DNA of 64,000 nt from the NCBI RefSeq assembly GCF_900091595.1, contig NZ_FMCW01000013.1:124001-188000 (forward strand), in the 5' to 3' direction. Below, in pieces: positions 25,085 through 39,031 of the stretch (positions are counted from its first letter, which is position 1; every line of letters begins with the position of its first letter). The notes below the pieces were generated by a model that was given only the letters and a program-made list of their open reading frames with translations, made no database searches and was not told the DNA's origin. Both the position numbers and the translations under genes were made by a program. The DNA comes from Micromonospora haikouensis. GTDB lineage: Bacteria; Actinomycetota; Actinomycetes; Mycobacteriales; Micromonosporaceae.

Positions 25085-25103
25085 TTAGGTACGCCTTACC
25101 TTA
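25085..25103 (-). promoter_or_regulatory. Iron box (DmdR/IdeR-type operator)
   Basis: TTAGGTACGCCTTACCTTA matches the actinobacterial iron-box consensus TTAGGTTAGSCTAACCTAA at 14 of 19 positions, including both TTAGGT and ACCT arms. It lies 14-33 nt upstream of the fecC start codon and 21 nt past the stop of the multicopper oxidase. It would repress the uptake operon when iron is sufficient. Confidence 0.8.
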
Positions 25104-25123
25104 ACCGAAGGGGGCGGGTGACC

Positions 25124-27115
25124 CTAACCGGCGCCCGTCGATCCGGCTCCGTCGCCACCCCTGCTGACCAGGGCGGCCGTGCCGCCGGACGATCCGTCCC
25201 CGCCCTCGGCGGCACCGGACGGCAACACCTCGATGGGGCGCATCATCTCGTTGTCCTCGTGCTCCAGCAGGTGGCAGTGCCAGACGTAGCGTCCCGGCAG
25301 GTCGAAGCGGACCTTGATCCGGGTCAACTGCCCCGGGTACGCGACCACGGTGTCGTGGAAGCCGCGCTCCGCGGGGCCGGGCGGGGTGCGGCCGTCGTGC
25401 CCCCGCCCGAGCACCTGGAACTGCACCTGGTGGACGTGGATGGGGTGGGCGTCCTCGGTGCAGTTGCGCAACTCCCACTCCTCGGTGACGCCGAGGGCGG
25501 GGGTCTCGGTCACCGGCGCGTCCCAGCCCAGCGGCACCGGCCGGCCGCTGGCGGCGACGACGCCCAGCAGGGCACGTACCGGGCCGGCCGAGGACTCCTG
25601 CTCGTTGAGCGAGAGCCGCCGGACGACCCGGGCGGCGGGCAGCGGGGCGCACGCCGGCAGGGACAGCTGCCCGGGCGGCACGCTGGCATCGGCGCCGGCC
25701 CGGTCGCCCACCACGAACTTGAGCACCTGCCCGGTCGTCCGCGGGTCGGCCGGGGGGAAGTCCGTCCCCGGCGCGCCGCCGCCGAACGGCTCGTCGGGGC
25801 CCTCGTTGACCAGGTAAAGCTCGGTGCCGGCCGGCACGTCGGTGAAGTCGACCACGACGTCGGCCCGCTGGCCGTTGGCGAGCAGGATCCGGGGCGCGGC
25901 CACGGGCTCGGGCAGGAACCCGCCGTCGCTGCCGACCTGCCACAGCGGCAGCGCCGGCCGGGCCGGGCGGCGGGTCGGGTGGTCGGTGACCGACAGCATC
26001 AGGAACCGGGCGTTGCAGCCGTTGAGCAGCCGGAACCGGTAGCGCCGCCGCTGCACCCGCAGCACCGGCCAGGTCGCGCCGTTGACCACCATGGTGGCGG
26101 CGAAGAACTCGGGGTTCCAGATCGGTGGCACGTCGGTCCCCGGCAGGTACGGGCCGGGGTAGTCGTCGAAGTCGGCGCGGCTTTCGGGGTACCAGAGCGA
26201 GCCGTCGGGGCGGAAGGTGCGGTCCTGGATCAGCAGCGGCAGGTCGTACGACGCCTGCTCCGGCAGCGATCCGGGCAGCGCCCCGGGCGGCAGGTCGTCG
26301 GGGCCGCCGCTGAGCCGGTAGAAGCCGGCCAGCCCGGCGTAGACGTTCACCCGGGTCATGCCCAGGGTGTGGTCGTGGTACCAGAGGGTCGTCGGGCGCT
26401 GGTCGTTGGCGTACTCCATGCTGGCCGTGCCGGGGGCGCAGCGGACGCCGGTCCGCTCGGCTGCCAGGTCCCGGAACTCGCTGTAGGCCGAGCCGCCGTC
26501 GGCGCACCCGGCGGGCAGGTCCCGGGCCACGGGGAGGAACCACGCCTCGGGGTGGCCGTCGCTCTCCTGCCGGTTGTGCCCGCCGTGCACGTGCACGACG
26601 GTCGGGACGGGTCCCCGGTACGGGCCGGGGGTGCTGGTGAAGTGCGGCCGGTGGTCCCGGCCGTCGACGCCGCCGGTCGGGTTGGCCCAGTGCAGCGTCG
26701 GGTCGACCGGCAGCAGGTGCGGCAGGTAGCGGCCCCGCTCGTCGACGAGCTGGTTGCACCAGGTCACCCGGACCGGACGGCCGACGGTGGCGGCGATGGT
26801 GGGGCCGGGGTAGGCGAAGCTGCGCGGGTGGGCGGGCGAGCCGAAGCCCCAGACCGTCGTGGCCGGCAGCCCGGCCGGGAGGACCTGCTGGCGGAACTGG
26901 CGGACGGCGACCACGTACTCGTCGACGCCGCCGCTGGTGCGGGAGGCGGGCATGGCCGTCGGCACGGGCAGCGGGGTGACGTACTTGGGCACGGCACGGG
27001 GGTCGATCAGGGCGGTCGGGGCGGTCGGGGCGCCGGCTGCGGTGCGACCGGCGGGCAGCAGCAGGGCCGCGCCGCCGGCCGCACCGGCGGCGATGAGTCG
27101 TCTACGGGTCACCAT
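25124..27115 (-). CDS. Tat-exported multicopper oxidase (CotA/bilirubin oxidase-like)
   Basis: A 663-residue three-cupredoxin laccase-type oxidase. The N-terminus has a twin-arginine signal (TRRRLIAAGAAGGAALLLPA). Copper ligands are complete: HVHGGH (175-180), WYHDHT (245-250), HPIHVH (557-562) and HCHLLEHEDNEMM (613-625), the last containing the type-1 Cys614 and its axial Met. It oxidises phenols, bilirubin or metals with O2 outside the membrane. TAGCCT 6 nt upstream of ATG 27115 suggests leaderless transcription. The C-terminal ~35 residues are a Gly/Ser-rich tail. It precedes the iron-uptake operon on the same strand, so a ferroxidase role is possible but not shown. Confidence 0.92.
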   Translation of the reverse strand: MVTRRRLIAAGAAGGAALLLPAGRTAAGAPTAPTALIDPRAVPKYVTPLPVPTAMPASRTSGGVDEYVVAVRQFRQQVLPAGLPATTVWGFGSPAHPRSFAYPGPTIAATVGRPVRVTWCNQLVDERGRYLPHLLPVDPTLHWANPTGGVDGRDHRPHFTSTPGPYRGPVPTVVHVHGGHNRQESDGHPEAWFLPVARDLPAGCADGGSAYSEFRDLAAERTGVRCAPGTASMEYANDQRPTTLWYHDHTLGMTRVNVYAGLAGFYRLSGGPDDLPPGALPGSLPEQASYDLPLLIQDRTFRPDGSLWYPESRADFDDYPGPYLPGTDVPPIWNPEFFAATMVVNGATWPVLRVQRRRYRFRLLNGCNARFLMLSVTDHPTRRPARPALPLWQVGSDGGFLPEPVAAPRILLANGQRADVVVDFTDVPAGTELYLVNEGPDEPFGGGAPGTDFPPADPRTTGQVLKFVVGDRAGADASVPPGQLSLPACAPLPAARVVRRLSLNEQESSAGPVRALLGVVAASGRPVPLGWDAPVTETPALGVTEEWELRNCTEDAHPIHVHQVQFQVLGRGHDGRTPPGPAERGFHDTVVAYPGQLTRIKVRFDLPGRYVWHCHLLEHEDNEMMRPIEVLPSGAAEGGDGSSGGTAALVSRGGDGAGSTGAG

Positions 27116-27121
27116 GCCGCG

Positions 27122-27127
27122 AGGCTA
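27122..27127 (-). promoter_or_regulatory. Leaderless -10 box for the multicopper oxidase
   Basis: TAGCCT on the minus strand, 6 nt before ATG 27115, with no ribosome site between. Confidence 0.45.
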
Positions 27128-27152
27128 GAACGAGCATTGCTCACCAAAGTGC

Positions 27153-27190
27153 CGAAACGGCGTCGTTACTCCTTTATGAGGACGAAACGG
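27153..27190. repeat. Paired CGAAACGG direct repeat upstream of the multicopper oxidase
   Basis: CGAAACGG occurs at 27153-27160 and 27183-27190, exactly 30 bp apart (about three helical turns) and 38-75 bp upstream of the oxidase start. This is a plausible activator or repressor site; no known operator is recognised. Confidence 0.4.
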
Positions 27191-27209
27191 TTTCTAACGG
27201 TCAGCGTCC

Positions 27210-27584
27210 CTACTCGCCGGGGAGCAGCTCGGCGACCGGCACGGCGCGCAGCGCGTCCGCCGGGCCGACGATGACCCGGATCGACGGGAAGTAGTCCCGC
27301 AGCACCTGCTGGCACGGGCCGCAGGGGGTCAGGACGTCCCGACCCCGGTCGCCCACCGCCACGATGGTCTCCAGCTCCGTCTCCCCCTGGGTGGCGGCGG
27401 CCCCGATCACCACCACCTCGGCGCACGGCCCGCCGGTGACGTGGTGGACGTTCACGCCGGTGAACACCCGGCCGGCGGCGGTACGCGCGGCCGCGGCGAC
27501 GGTGTGCCGGTCGCTGCGGCAGCGCAGCTTCGCCACGGCCGTGGCCGCCTGCACCAGCGCCCGGTCGGTGTCTCGCATACTCAT
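27210..27584 (-). CDS. Cytidine deaminase / blasticidin-S deaminase-like protein
   Basis: A 124-residue zinc deaminase. The active-site signatures are TGGPCAEVVVIG near residue 48-59 (zinc Cys and catalytic Glu) and PCGPCQQVL near 84-92 (two zinc Cys). The first motif is PCAE rather than the HAE/CAE of housekeeping cytidine deaminases, and together with LLPGE at the C-terminus it resembles blasticidin-S deaminases. It may salvage cytidine or detoxify a nucleoside antibiotic; sequence alone does not decide. Start taken at ATG 27584; a second in-frame ATG at 27578 is equally plausible. Confidence 0.8.
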   Translation of the reverse strand: MSMRDTDRALVQAATAVAKLRCRSDRHTVAAAARTAAGRVFTGVNVHHVTGGPCAEVVVIGAAATQGETELETIVAVGDRGRDVLTPCGPCQQVLRDYFPSIRVIVGPADALRAVPVAELLPGE

Positions 27585-27708
27585 CCCAGGCCCCCGTGGT
27601 CGGCGTCGATCGGCGGTCAACTCTAGACGGCGGCCGTCCCGGCGGCAGCCCTGGCGACCGGTAACCCGGGGGCGGTCCGGCACGCGGCTGCCTATCCTTG
27701 GCGACGAC

Positions 27709-31737
<4,029 letters not shown>

Positions 31738-31752
<15 letters not shown>

Positions 31753-31779
31753 GCCGGGGCCGAGGGCCGCCGAGCCGGG
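31738..31779. repeat. 21-nt tandem duplication spanning the hrpA stop codon
   Basis: Two adjoining 21-nt copies (31738-31758 and 31759-31779) differ at one base: the first reads GGCCGCTGAGCC and provides the hrpA stop, the second reads GGCCGCCGAGCC. The second abuts the stop of rfbB on the other strand. Confidence 0.8.
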
Positions 31780-32820
31780 TCAGTGCACCGGGGCGGGCAC
31801 GGCCCGGCCGGTCGGCAGGCCCCGCACGGAGTTGGCCAGCGCGCCGAGGCGGGCCTCCGGGTAGGCGTGCGCCCACCAGGCCCGGTTCTCCCCGTACCAG
31901 TGGAAGACCTCGGCCAGCCCGTCGGCAAACCGGATCTGCGGCTCGAAGCCCAGTTCCTCGGAGATCTTCGTGTAATCCAGGCTGTACCGCTGGTCCTGCA
32001 CCTTGCGGTCGGCGACGTGCCGCACCCGGTCCCAGCCGGCACCGGCCAGCAGCAGGATCTTCTCGGCCAGCGCCCGGTTGGTCAGCTCGACGTCGCCGCC
32101 GATGTTGTAGACCTCCCCGGCGCGGCCCTTGGCCAGCACGAGGGCGATCGCGCGGCAGTGGTCGTCGACGTGCAGCCACTCGCGCACCGCGCCGCCGTCG
32201 CCGTGCAGGGTGATGTCCCCGCCGGTGAGCAGGCTGGTGACGAAGCGCGGGATCACCTTCTCCACGTGCTGGTACGGCCCGTAGTTGTTGGCGCAGCGGG
32301 TGATCGACACGTCGACGTCGTAGGTGCGCCAATAGGAGCGCACGACGCAGTCGCTGGCCGCCTTGGACGCCGCGTACGGGGAGTTGGGCTCCAGCACGCA
32401 GCGCTCGGTCCAGGAGCCCTCGGTGATCGACCCGTAGACCTCGTCGGTGGAGACGTGCACGACCCGGCCGACGGCGGCGCGGGCGCAGGCCGCCAGCAGG
32501 TGGTGCGAACCCATCACGTTGGTCTCGAAGAACGGCGCGGGGTTGTCGATCGAGCGGTCCACGTGCGACTCGGCGGCGAAGTGCACCACGGCGTCGTGCC
32601 CGGGGACCAGGTCGGCCAGGAGCGGGCGGTCGCAGATGTCGCCGCGCACGAACGTCAGCCGGGGGTGGTGGGCGGGCAGGTTGTTGCGGTCACTGGCGTA
32701 GGTCAGCTTGTCGAGCACCGTGACGTGGCAGTCCTCGAAGCCGACGTACCGCCCTCCCAGCAGGCACCGGGCGAAGTGCGAGCCGATGAAGCCGGCGCCG
32801 CCGGTAACCAGGATCCTCAT
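31780..32820 (-). CDS. rfbB: dTDP-glucose 4,6-dehydratase
   Basis: A 346-residue SDR enzyme converting dTDP-glucose to dTDP-4-keto-6-deoxyglucose, the entry to rhamnose and other deoxysugars. GGAGFIGSH near residue 7-15 binds NAD+, STDEVYG near 125 carries the catalytic Thr-Asp-Glu, YAASKAASD near 150 has the Tyr-x3-Lys pair, and RCANNYGPYQ near 178 and HGDGGAVREWLHV near 208 bind the nucleotide sugar. GGGAGG precedes ATG 32820. No rfbA, rfbC or rfbD lies beside it; the nearest glycan genes begin 9 kb away, so it may supply either that cluster or another pathway. Confidence 0.92.
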   Translation of the reverse strand: MRILVTGGAGFIGSHFARCLLGGRYVGFEDCHVTVLDKLTYASDRNNLPAHHPRLTFVRGDICDRPLLADLVPGHDAVVHFAAESHVDRSIDNPAPFFETNVMGSHHLLAACARAAVGRVVHVSTDEVYGSITEGSWTERCVLEPNSPYAASKAASDCVVRSYWRTYDVDVSITRCANNYGPYQHVEKVIPRFVTSLLTGGDITLHGDGGAVREWLHVDDHCRAIALVLAKGRAGEVYNIGGDVELTNRALAEKILLLAGAGWDRVRHVADRKVQDQRYSLDYTKISEELGFEPQIRFADGLAEVFHWYGENRAWWAHAYPEARLGALANSVRGLPTGRAVPAPVH

Positions 32821-32930
32821 GTGGTGGCCTCCCTGCCACGCGAGCCCGCGCGCTTGGACTGTTCCCCGGCAGGCCGACGGGCGTCATGCCTGCGCAGGGC
32901 TTCACCATAGGCGACGAAACAGGCATAGAG

Positions 32931-32945
32931 GCCCCAATATGGGGC
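32931..32945. promoter_or_regulatory. GCCCCA-N3-TGGGGC dyad between lysR and rfbB
   Basis: A perfect 6-bp dyad with ATA centre in an unusually AT-containing segment (TATAGGGAATATTC follows). It lies 111 nt upstream of rfbB and 46 nt downstream of the lysR stop. It may terminate lysR or bind a regulator of rfbB. Confidence 0.4.
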
Positions 32946-32990
32946 GTATAGGGAATATTCGTCCCAAATTCGGACCAGTGCCCCGACGCC

Positions 32991-33926
32991 TCAGCGGAGC
33001 TCCACCCCGGGCGGCAGGTCGTCCCGTCCGGCCGCCTCCCGCACGTACTCCAGGAGGATGCGGCGCAGCTCGCGGCCGGCGTGGGTGGGCTCCACGTCGC
33101 GACGGCGGGCCACGGCGATGGTCCGGCGGACGCCGGGCGGGGCCAGCCGGGTGACCCGGACGCCGGGCCTGCGGGCCACCACCATGCCGGGCACCAGCGC
33201 CACCCCGAGCCCCGCCTCGACGAAGCTGAGCACGGCGTCCATCTCGCCGCCGTCGACCGACAGGGTGGGCTCGAAGCCGGCCTCCCGGCACGCCTGGAGG
33301 GTGGCGTCGCGCAGGTCGTAGCCCTCCCGGAACATCACCAGGGGCTGGCCCCGCAGGTCGGTGACCCGCAGCTCGCCGGCGGCAGAGGTGCCGGGCACCT
33401 CGGCCAGCGAGGCCACCACCAGGCTCTCCCGCAGGATCTCCTCGGCGTGCAGCCCTGGGTCCGCGCCCTGGGCGGGCATGATGATCAGCGCAAGGTCGAG
33501 GTCGCCACGCAGCAGGTCGCGGACGAGGTCCTGCGAGCCACCCTCCTCCACCCGCAGGTCGACGGCGGGGTGGGCGTCGCGGAACCGGCGCAGCACGGGC
33601 GGGGCGAGCGAGGTGGCCAGGCTCGGGGTGGCGCCGAGGCGGACCCGGCCACGCCGCAGCCCGACCAGCTCCTGCACCTCCCGGGTGGCGGTGTCGACGT
33701 CGGCGAGGATGCGCCGGGCCAGCGGGAGCAGCACCTCGCCGGCGGCGGTGAGGGCGATCCGGCCCCGCACCCGCTCGAACAGCGGGGCCCCGAGGCCGGT
33801 CTCCAGGGCGTGAATTTGCTTACTCAGCGAGGGCTGGGTGATGCCGACCAGGTCGGCAGCTTGGGTGAAATGTCGTAGTTCCGCGACGGCGACGAAGTAC
33901 CGGAGCTGGTGCAGCTGCATCGGCAT
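32991..33926 (-). CDS. LysR family regulator, probable regulator of sdhCAB
   Basis: A 311-residue LysR-type regulator. The N-terminal winged helix-turn-helix is clear (LHQLRYFVAVAELRHFTQAA, then LVGITQPSLSKQIHALE), followed by a periplasmic-binding-like effector domain (RVRLGATPSLATSLAPPVLR near 95 and VLSFVEAGLGVALVPGMVV near 230). It is divergent from sdhC with 71 nt between start codons. A T-N11-A palindrome overlaps its own start, so it probably autoregulates and controls succinate dehydrogenase. The third codon (ATG at 33920) is an alternative start. The effector is unknown. Confidence 0.88.
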   Translation of the reverse strand: MPMQLHQLRYFVAVAELRHFTQAADLVGITQPSLSKQIHALETGLGAPLFERVRGRIALTAAGEVLLPLARRILADVDTATREVQELVGLRRGRVRLGATPSLATSLAPPVLRRFRDAHPAVDLRVEEGGSQDLVRDLLRGDLDLALIIMPAQGADPGLHAEEILRESLVVASLAEVPGTSAAGELRVTDLRGQPLVMFREGYDLRDATLQACREAGFEPTLSVDGGEMDAVLSFVEAGLGVALVPGMVVARRPGVRVTRLAPPGVRRTIAVARRRDVEPTHAGRELRRILLEYVREAAGRDDLPPGVELR

Positions 33927-33939
33927 AGCCTACGGCTAT
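33925..33939. promoter_or_regulatory. LysR-type binding site (T-N11-A palindrome)
   Basis: ATAGCC-TAC-GGCTAT is a perfect 6+3+6 dyad with the T-N11-A core of LysR boxes. It sits at the lysR start codon and 46 nt upstream of the proposed sdhC -10, where it could repress lysR and activate sdhC. Confidence 0.65.
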
Positions 33940-33984
33940 CGACACTGCGAGTTCGATGCATTGGACGACTGATCCCAGGTCTCC

Positions 33985-33990
33985 TAGCGT
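33985..33990 (+). promoter_or_regulatory. Leaderless -10 box for sdhC
   Basis: TAGCGT lies exactly 7 nt before the GTG at 33998, the canonical leaderless spacing, and no ribosome site is present. This supports GTG 33998 over the upstream in-frame ATG at 33956. Confidence 0.55.
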
Positions 33991-33997
33991 CGGTCGG

Positions 33998-34687
33998 GTG
34001 GTACTCACGAAATCCCGGTCGCCCATCCGGTCCAACGTCGGCCTGAAGGCCGTCATGGCGGTGACGGGCATCCTGCTGGTGCTGTTCCTCGTCGCGCACA
34101 TGCTCGGCAACCTGAAGATCTTCACGGGCGAGACCGCGTTCGACCACTACGCGCACTGGCTGCGCGAGATCGGCACCCCGCTGCTGCCGTCGACCTGGTT
34201 CCTGTGGATCCAGCGCACCGCGCTGCTGGCGGCCGTGCTGGCCCACATCGGGGCCGCCACGGTGCTCGCGGTGCGCGCCCGCGCCGCCCGCCCGGTCCGG
34301 TACGCGCACCGCAAGAAGGTCAACGGCAGCTACGCGGCCCGCACGATGCGCTGGGGCGGCGTGATCATCCTGCTCTTCGTGATCTACCACATCCTGGACC
34401 TGACCACCGGTCACCTGAACCCCGAGGGCGTCCCGGGCCGCCCGTACGGCAACGTGGTCGCCGACTTCGCACCGGAGCGGTGGTACGTCACCCTCTTCTA
34501 CACCCTGGCGGTCGTGGCGCTCGGGTTCCACCTGCGCCACGGCGCGTTCAGCGCGTTCCGCAGCCTCGGCCAGCAGACCCCCGCCGGGGAGCGCCGGGCG
34601 CGCGCCGCCGCGCTGGGCTTCGCCGTCGTGCTCTGCGCCGGCTACCTCGTGGTCCCCTTCGCCGTACTCACCGGATTGGTGGCCTGA
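33998..34687 (+). CDS. sdhC: Succinate dehydrogenase cytochrome b subunit
   Basis: A 229-residue membrane anchor that binds two haems and menaquinone in B-type succinate:quinone reductases. It starts with [20 protein letters not shown] and has five hydrophobic helices (about 20-40, 70-95, 120-145, 165-190, 205-228). Conserved His residues occur in [26 protein letters not shown] and [11 protein letters not shown], as expected for haem ligands. No sdhD follows, in line with the single-anchor B type. Start chosen at GTG 33998 because of the -10 spacing. sdhA begins 2 nt after its stop. Confidence 0.92.
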   Translation: MVLTKSRSPIRSNVGLKAVMAVTGILLVLFLVAHMLGNLKIFTGETAFDHYAHWLREIGTPLLPSTWFLWIQRTALLAAVLAHIGAATVLAVRARAARPVRYAHRKKVNGSYAARTMRWGGVIILLFVIYHILDLTTGHLNPEGVPGRPYGNVVADFAPERWYVTLFYTLAVVALGFHLRHGAFSAFRSLGQQTPAGERRARAAALGFAVVLCAGYLVVPFAVLTGLVA

Positions 34688-34689
34688 CC

Positions 34690-36623
<1,934 letters not shown>

Positions 36624-36627
<4 letters not shown>

Positions 36628-37385
36628 ACCTGACCCTGCGCATCTGGCGCCAGTCCGGCCCCGCCGACAAGGGCCGGATGGTGACCTACCAGGTCGACGA
36701 CGTCTCCCCCGACATGTCGTTCCTGGAGATGCTCGACGTGCTCAACGAGCGGCTGATCCTCTCCGGCGAGGAGCCGGTGGCGTTCGACCACGACTGCCGC
36801 GAGGGCATCTGCGGCATGTGCGGTCTCATGATCAACGGCGACGCGCACGGCCCGCAGCGCGGCACCACCGCCTGCCAGCTGCACATGCGGCAGTTCTCCG
36901 ACGGCGACACGATCGACATCGAGCCGTGGCGGGCCCGGGCCTTCCCGGTCATCAAGGACCTGGTGGTCAACCGGAACGCCTTCGACAAGATCATCGCCGC
37001 CGGTGGGTACATCACCGCGCCGACGGGCAGCGCCCCCGAGGCCCACTCGGTGCCGGTCGCCAAGGCCGACGCCGACGCCGCGTTCTCCTCGGCCGCCTGC
37101 ATCGGCTGCGGCGCCTGCGTGGCGGCCTGCCCGAACGGCTCCGGCATGCTGTTCACCGCCGCCAAGGTCACCCAGCTCTCGCTGCTGCCGCAGGGCCAGC
37201 CGGAGCGGTACACCCGGGTCGTCGGCATGGTCGACGCGCACGACGAGGCGGGCTTCGGCGGCTGCACCAACACCGGCGAGTGCACCGCGGTGTGCCCGAA
37301 GGGCATCCCGCTGAACACCATCGGCCGGCTCAACCGCGACTACCTGGCGGCCACCGCCAAGCGGGGCGGCACCCCCGGCTCCTGA
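36624..37385 (+). CDS. sdhB: Succinate dehydrogenase / fumarate reductase iron-sulfur subunit
   Basis: The 253-residue subunit passing electrons from FAD to menaquinone. The [2Fe-2S] cysteines are C58, C63, C66 and C84 ([10 protein letters not shown] and TTACQ). The next cluster motif is [12 protein letters not shown] (C159, C162, C165, C169), and [16 protein letters not shown] near 217-232 supplies the rest of the [3Fe-4S] and [4Fe-4S] ligands. GTG 36624 overlaps the sdhA stop by 4 nt. It ends the operon; a 9-bp GC hairpin lies at 37449. Confidence 0.95.
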
Positions 37386-37448
37386 CCCCGCCGCCCGCCC
37401 CGTCATGCCGACACGCCGTCACGCCAGCACCCCGTCACGCCGGTGCCG

Positions 37449-37480
37449 CGGCCGCCGCGCCCGCTCCGGGCCGGCGGCCG
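37449..37480 (+). terminator. Candidate sdhCAB terminator
   Basis: CGGCCGCCG (37449-37457) and CGGCGGCCG (37472-37480) form a perfect 9-bp stem with a 14-nt loop, 63 nt after the sdhB stop. Confidence 0.45.
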
Positions 37481-37531
37481 GCTCGGTTCGCGGCTGCCGC
37501 AGTCCGCGGGGAGCGTCACCTGTCGCGGGCC

Positions 37532-37770
37532 CTAGGGAGCTGAGTCATCTACGACATCACACCCGCGACCCGCCGCGTGCCCGGATCCCGGCGCGCTCCA
37601 GACCGCATGCCGGATGCTGCGTGCCGGGGTGCCGGGGTGCCGGATGCCGCACGCCGGGTGCGGCGTGCCGGGTGCGGCGTGCCGGGCACCAGATGCCGCG
37701 TGCCGGACGCCGCACGCCGCCTGCCAGCGCGCTGACGTGCCGCGAGTCATCTACGACATCAGCTCCCTAG
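37532..37770. repeat. Repeat-bounded 239-nt element with internal TGCCGG minisatellite
   Basis: The ends are a perfect 12-bp inverted repeat: CTAGGGAGCTGA at 37532-37543 and TCAGCTCCCTAG at 37759-37770. Just inside, an 18-nt direct repeat GAGTCATCTACGACATCA occurs at 37542-37559 and 37744-37761. The interior (37595-37730) consists of degenerate 7- to 8-nt units around TGCCGGG/TGCCGCA. No target-site duplication or transposase is seen. It could be a small non-autonomous element or a regulatory array. Confidence 0.6.
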
Positions 37771-37970
37771 CGTCCGAAGTCACCACGGCCTCAGCTCCCC
37801 AGGCCCCCACCGTCCCCGGCCTCCCAGCCCTCCCCGGCCCTGCCCGAGCGCCCGAGCGCCCGAGCGCGCGAGCGCGCCCGCGTCAGGTCCGCAGTCCATC
37901 GGAGCGGTTCAAGCCCTGGGAGCCGGGTAGCAGTCCGGGGGACGGCACGCCGACGAGGGGACACGCGGGC

Positions 37971-39031
37971 ATGAAGGCACTGACCTGGCAGGGCAGGCGG
38001 GACGTCCGGGTCGAGGACGTCCCGGACCCGCGCATCGAGGAGCCGACGGACGCGATCGTCCGGATCACCTCCACCGCGATCTGCGGATCCGACCTGCACC
38101 TGTACGAGGTGCTCGGGCCGTACCTCAAGCCCGGCGACGTCCTCGGCCACGAGCCGATGGGCATCGTCGAGGAGGTCGGGACCGGGGTGACCCGGTTGAA
38201 GCCGGGCGACCGGGTGGTGGTCCCGTTCAACATCGCCTGCGGGTCCTGCTGGATGTGCGACCGGCAGCTCTACGCCCAGTGCGAGACCACCCAGGTCACC
38301 GCCGAGGGCAAGGGCGCGGCGCTGTTCGGCTACACCTCGCTGCACGGGTCGGTGCCCGGCGGGCAGGCCGAGTACCTGCGGGTGCCGCACGCCCAGTTCG
38401 GCCCGATCAAGGTCCCGCAGACCGGCCCGGACGAGCGGTGGCTGTACCTGTCCGACATCCTGCCCACCGCCTGGCAGGCGGTGAAGTACGCCGACACCCC
38501 GCCCGGCGGCACGCTCGCCGTGTTCGGGCTCGGCCCGGTCGGGCAGTTCTGCGCCCGCATCGGCCGGCACCTCGGCGCGGGCCGGGTGATCGGCCTGGAC
38601 CTGGTGCCGGAGCGGCTGGAGATGGCCCGTCGGCACGGCGTCGAGACGCTCGACGTCAGCCAGCTCGACGACGTGCCGGGCGCGCTGATCGACCTGGTCG
38701 ACGGGCGCGGCCCCGACGCCGTGATCGACGCCGTCGGCATGGAGGCGCACGGCTCCACCTCCGGCAAGCTCGCCCAGACCGCCGCCGGCCTGGTGCCGGA
38801 CCGGCTGGCCGACTGATGGAGATGTTCGACCGGGGCGTCCAGCTGCGGATGGGACAGTGCCACGTGCGCCGGTGGACCGACGAGATCGTTCCGCTGCTCG
38901 CCGGCGACGACGACCCGCTGGGCGTGGCGGACCTGCGGACCCACCGGGTGCCGCTGGCGCGCGCGCCGCAGGCGTACGACATGTTCCAGAAGAAGGAGGA
39001 CGGCTGCGTCAAGGTCCTGCTCGCGCCGTGA
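37971..39031 (+). pseudogene. Zinc-dependent alcohol/formaldehyde dehydrogenase with internal deletion
   Basis: ATG 37971 begins MKALTWQGRRDVRVEDVPDP, followed by ICGSDLHLYE (catalytic zinc Cys) near 37, GHEPMG near 60 and the structural zinc cysteines CGSCWMCDRQLYAQC near 87-101, then the NAD fold GLGPVGQFCARIGRHLG near 187. After GKLAQTAAGLVPD the frame ends at TGA 38814-38816. The C-terminus is intact one frame over (LMEMFDRGVQLRMGQCHVRR to VKVLLAP). Compared with the family, about 45 codons including the VRRGGTxSxSGVYGG segment are missing at 38795-38820. The product would lack the end of the nucleotide-binding domain. Confidence 0.85.

Larger units (their letters stand above)
37386..37970. 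other. 585-nt repeat-rich spacer without a credible gene
   Basis: No open frame here has a start, ribosome site or plausible composition. The segment holds short CACGCC/GTCACGCC repeats at 37400-37440, a GC hairpin (37449-37480), and a 239-nt structured block (37532-37770) bounded by repeats and filled with variants of TGCCGGG and TGCCGCA. A promoter for the following dehydrogenase remnant probably lies after 37770. Confidence 0.65.

Noticed and set aside
37532..37770. CRISPR array
   Set aside because: Repeats are 7-8 nt and degenerate, with only two copies of the 18-nt unit, no regular spacers and no cas genes.
37614..37970. N-terminal extension of the alcohol dehydrogenase through the repeat spacer
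   Set aside because: It would encode Cys/Arg/Pro repeats from TGCCGG units; the family start is ATG 37971.
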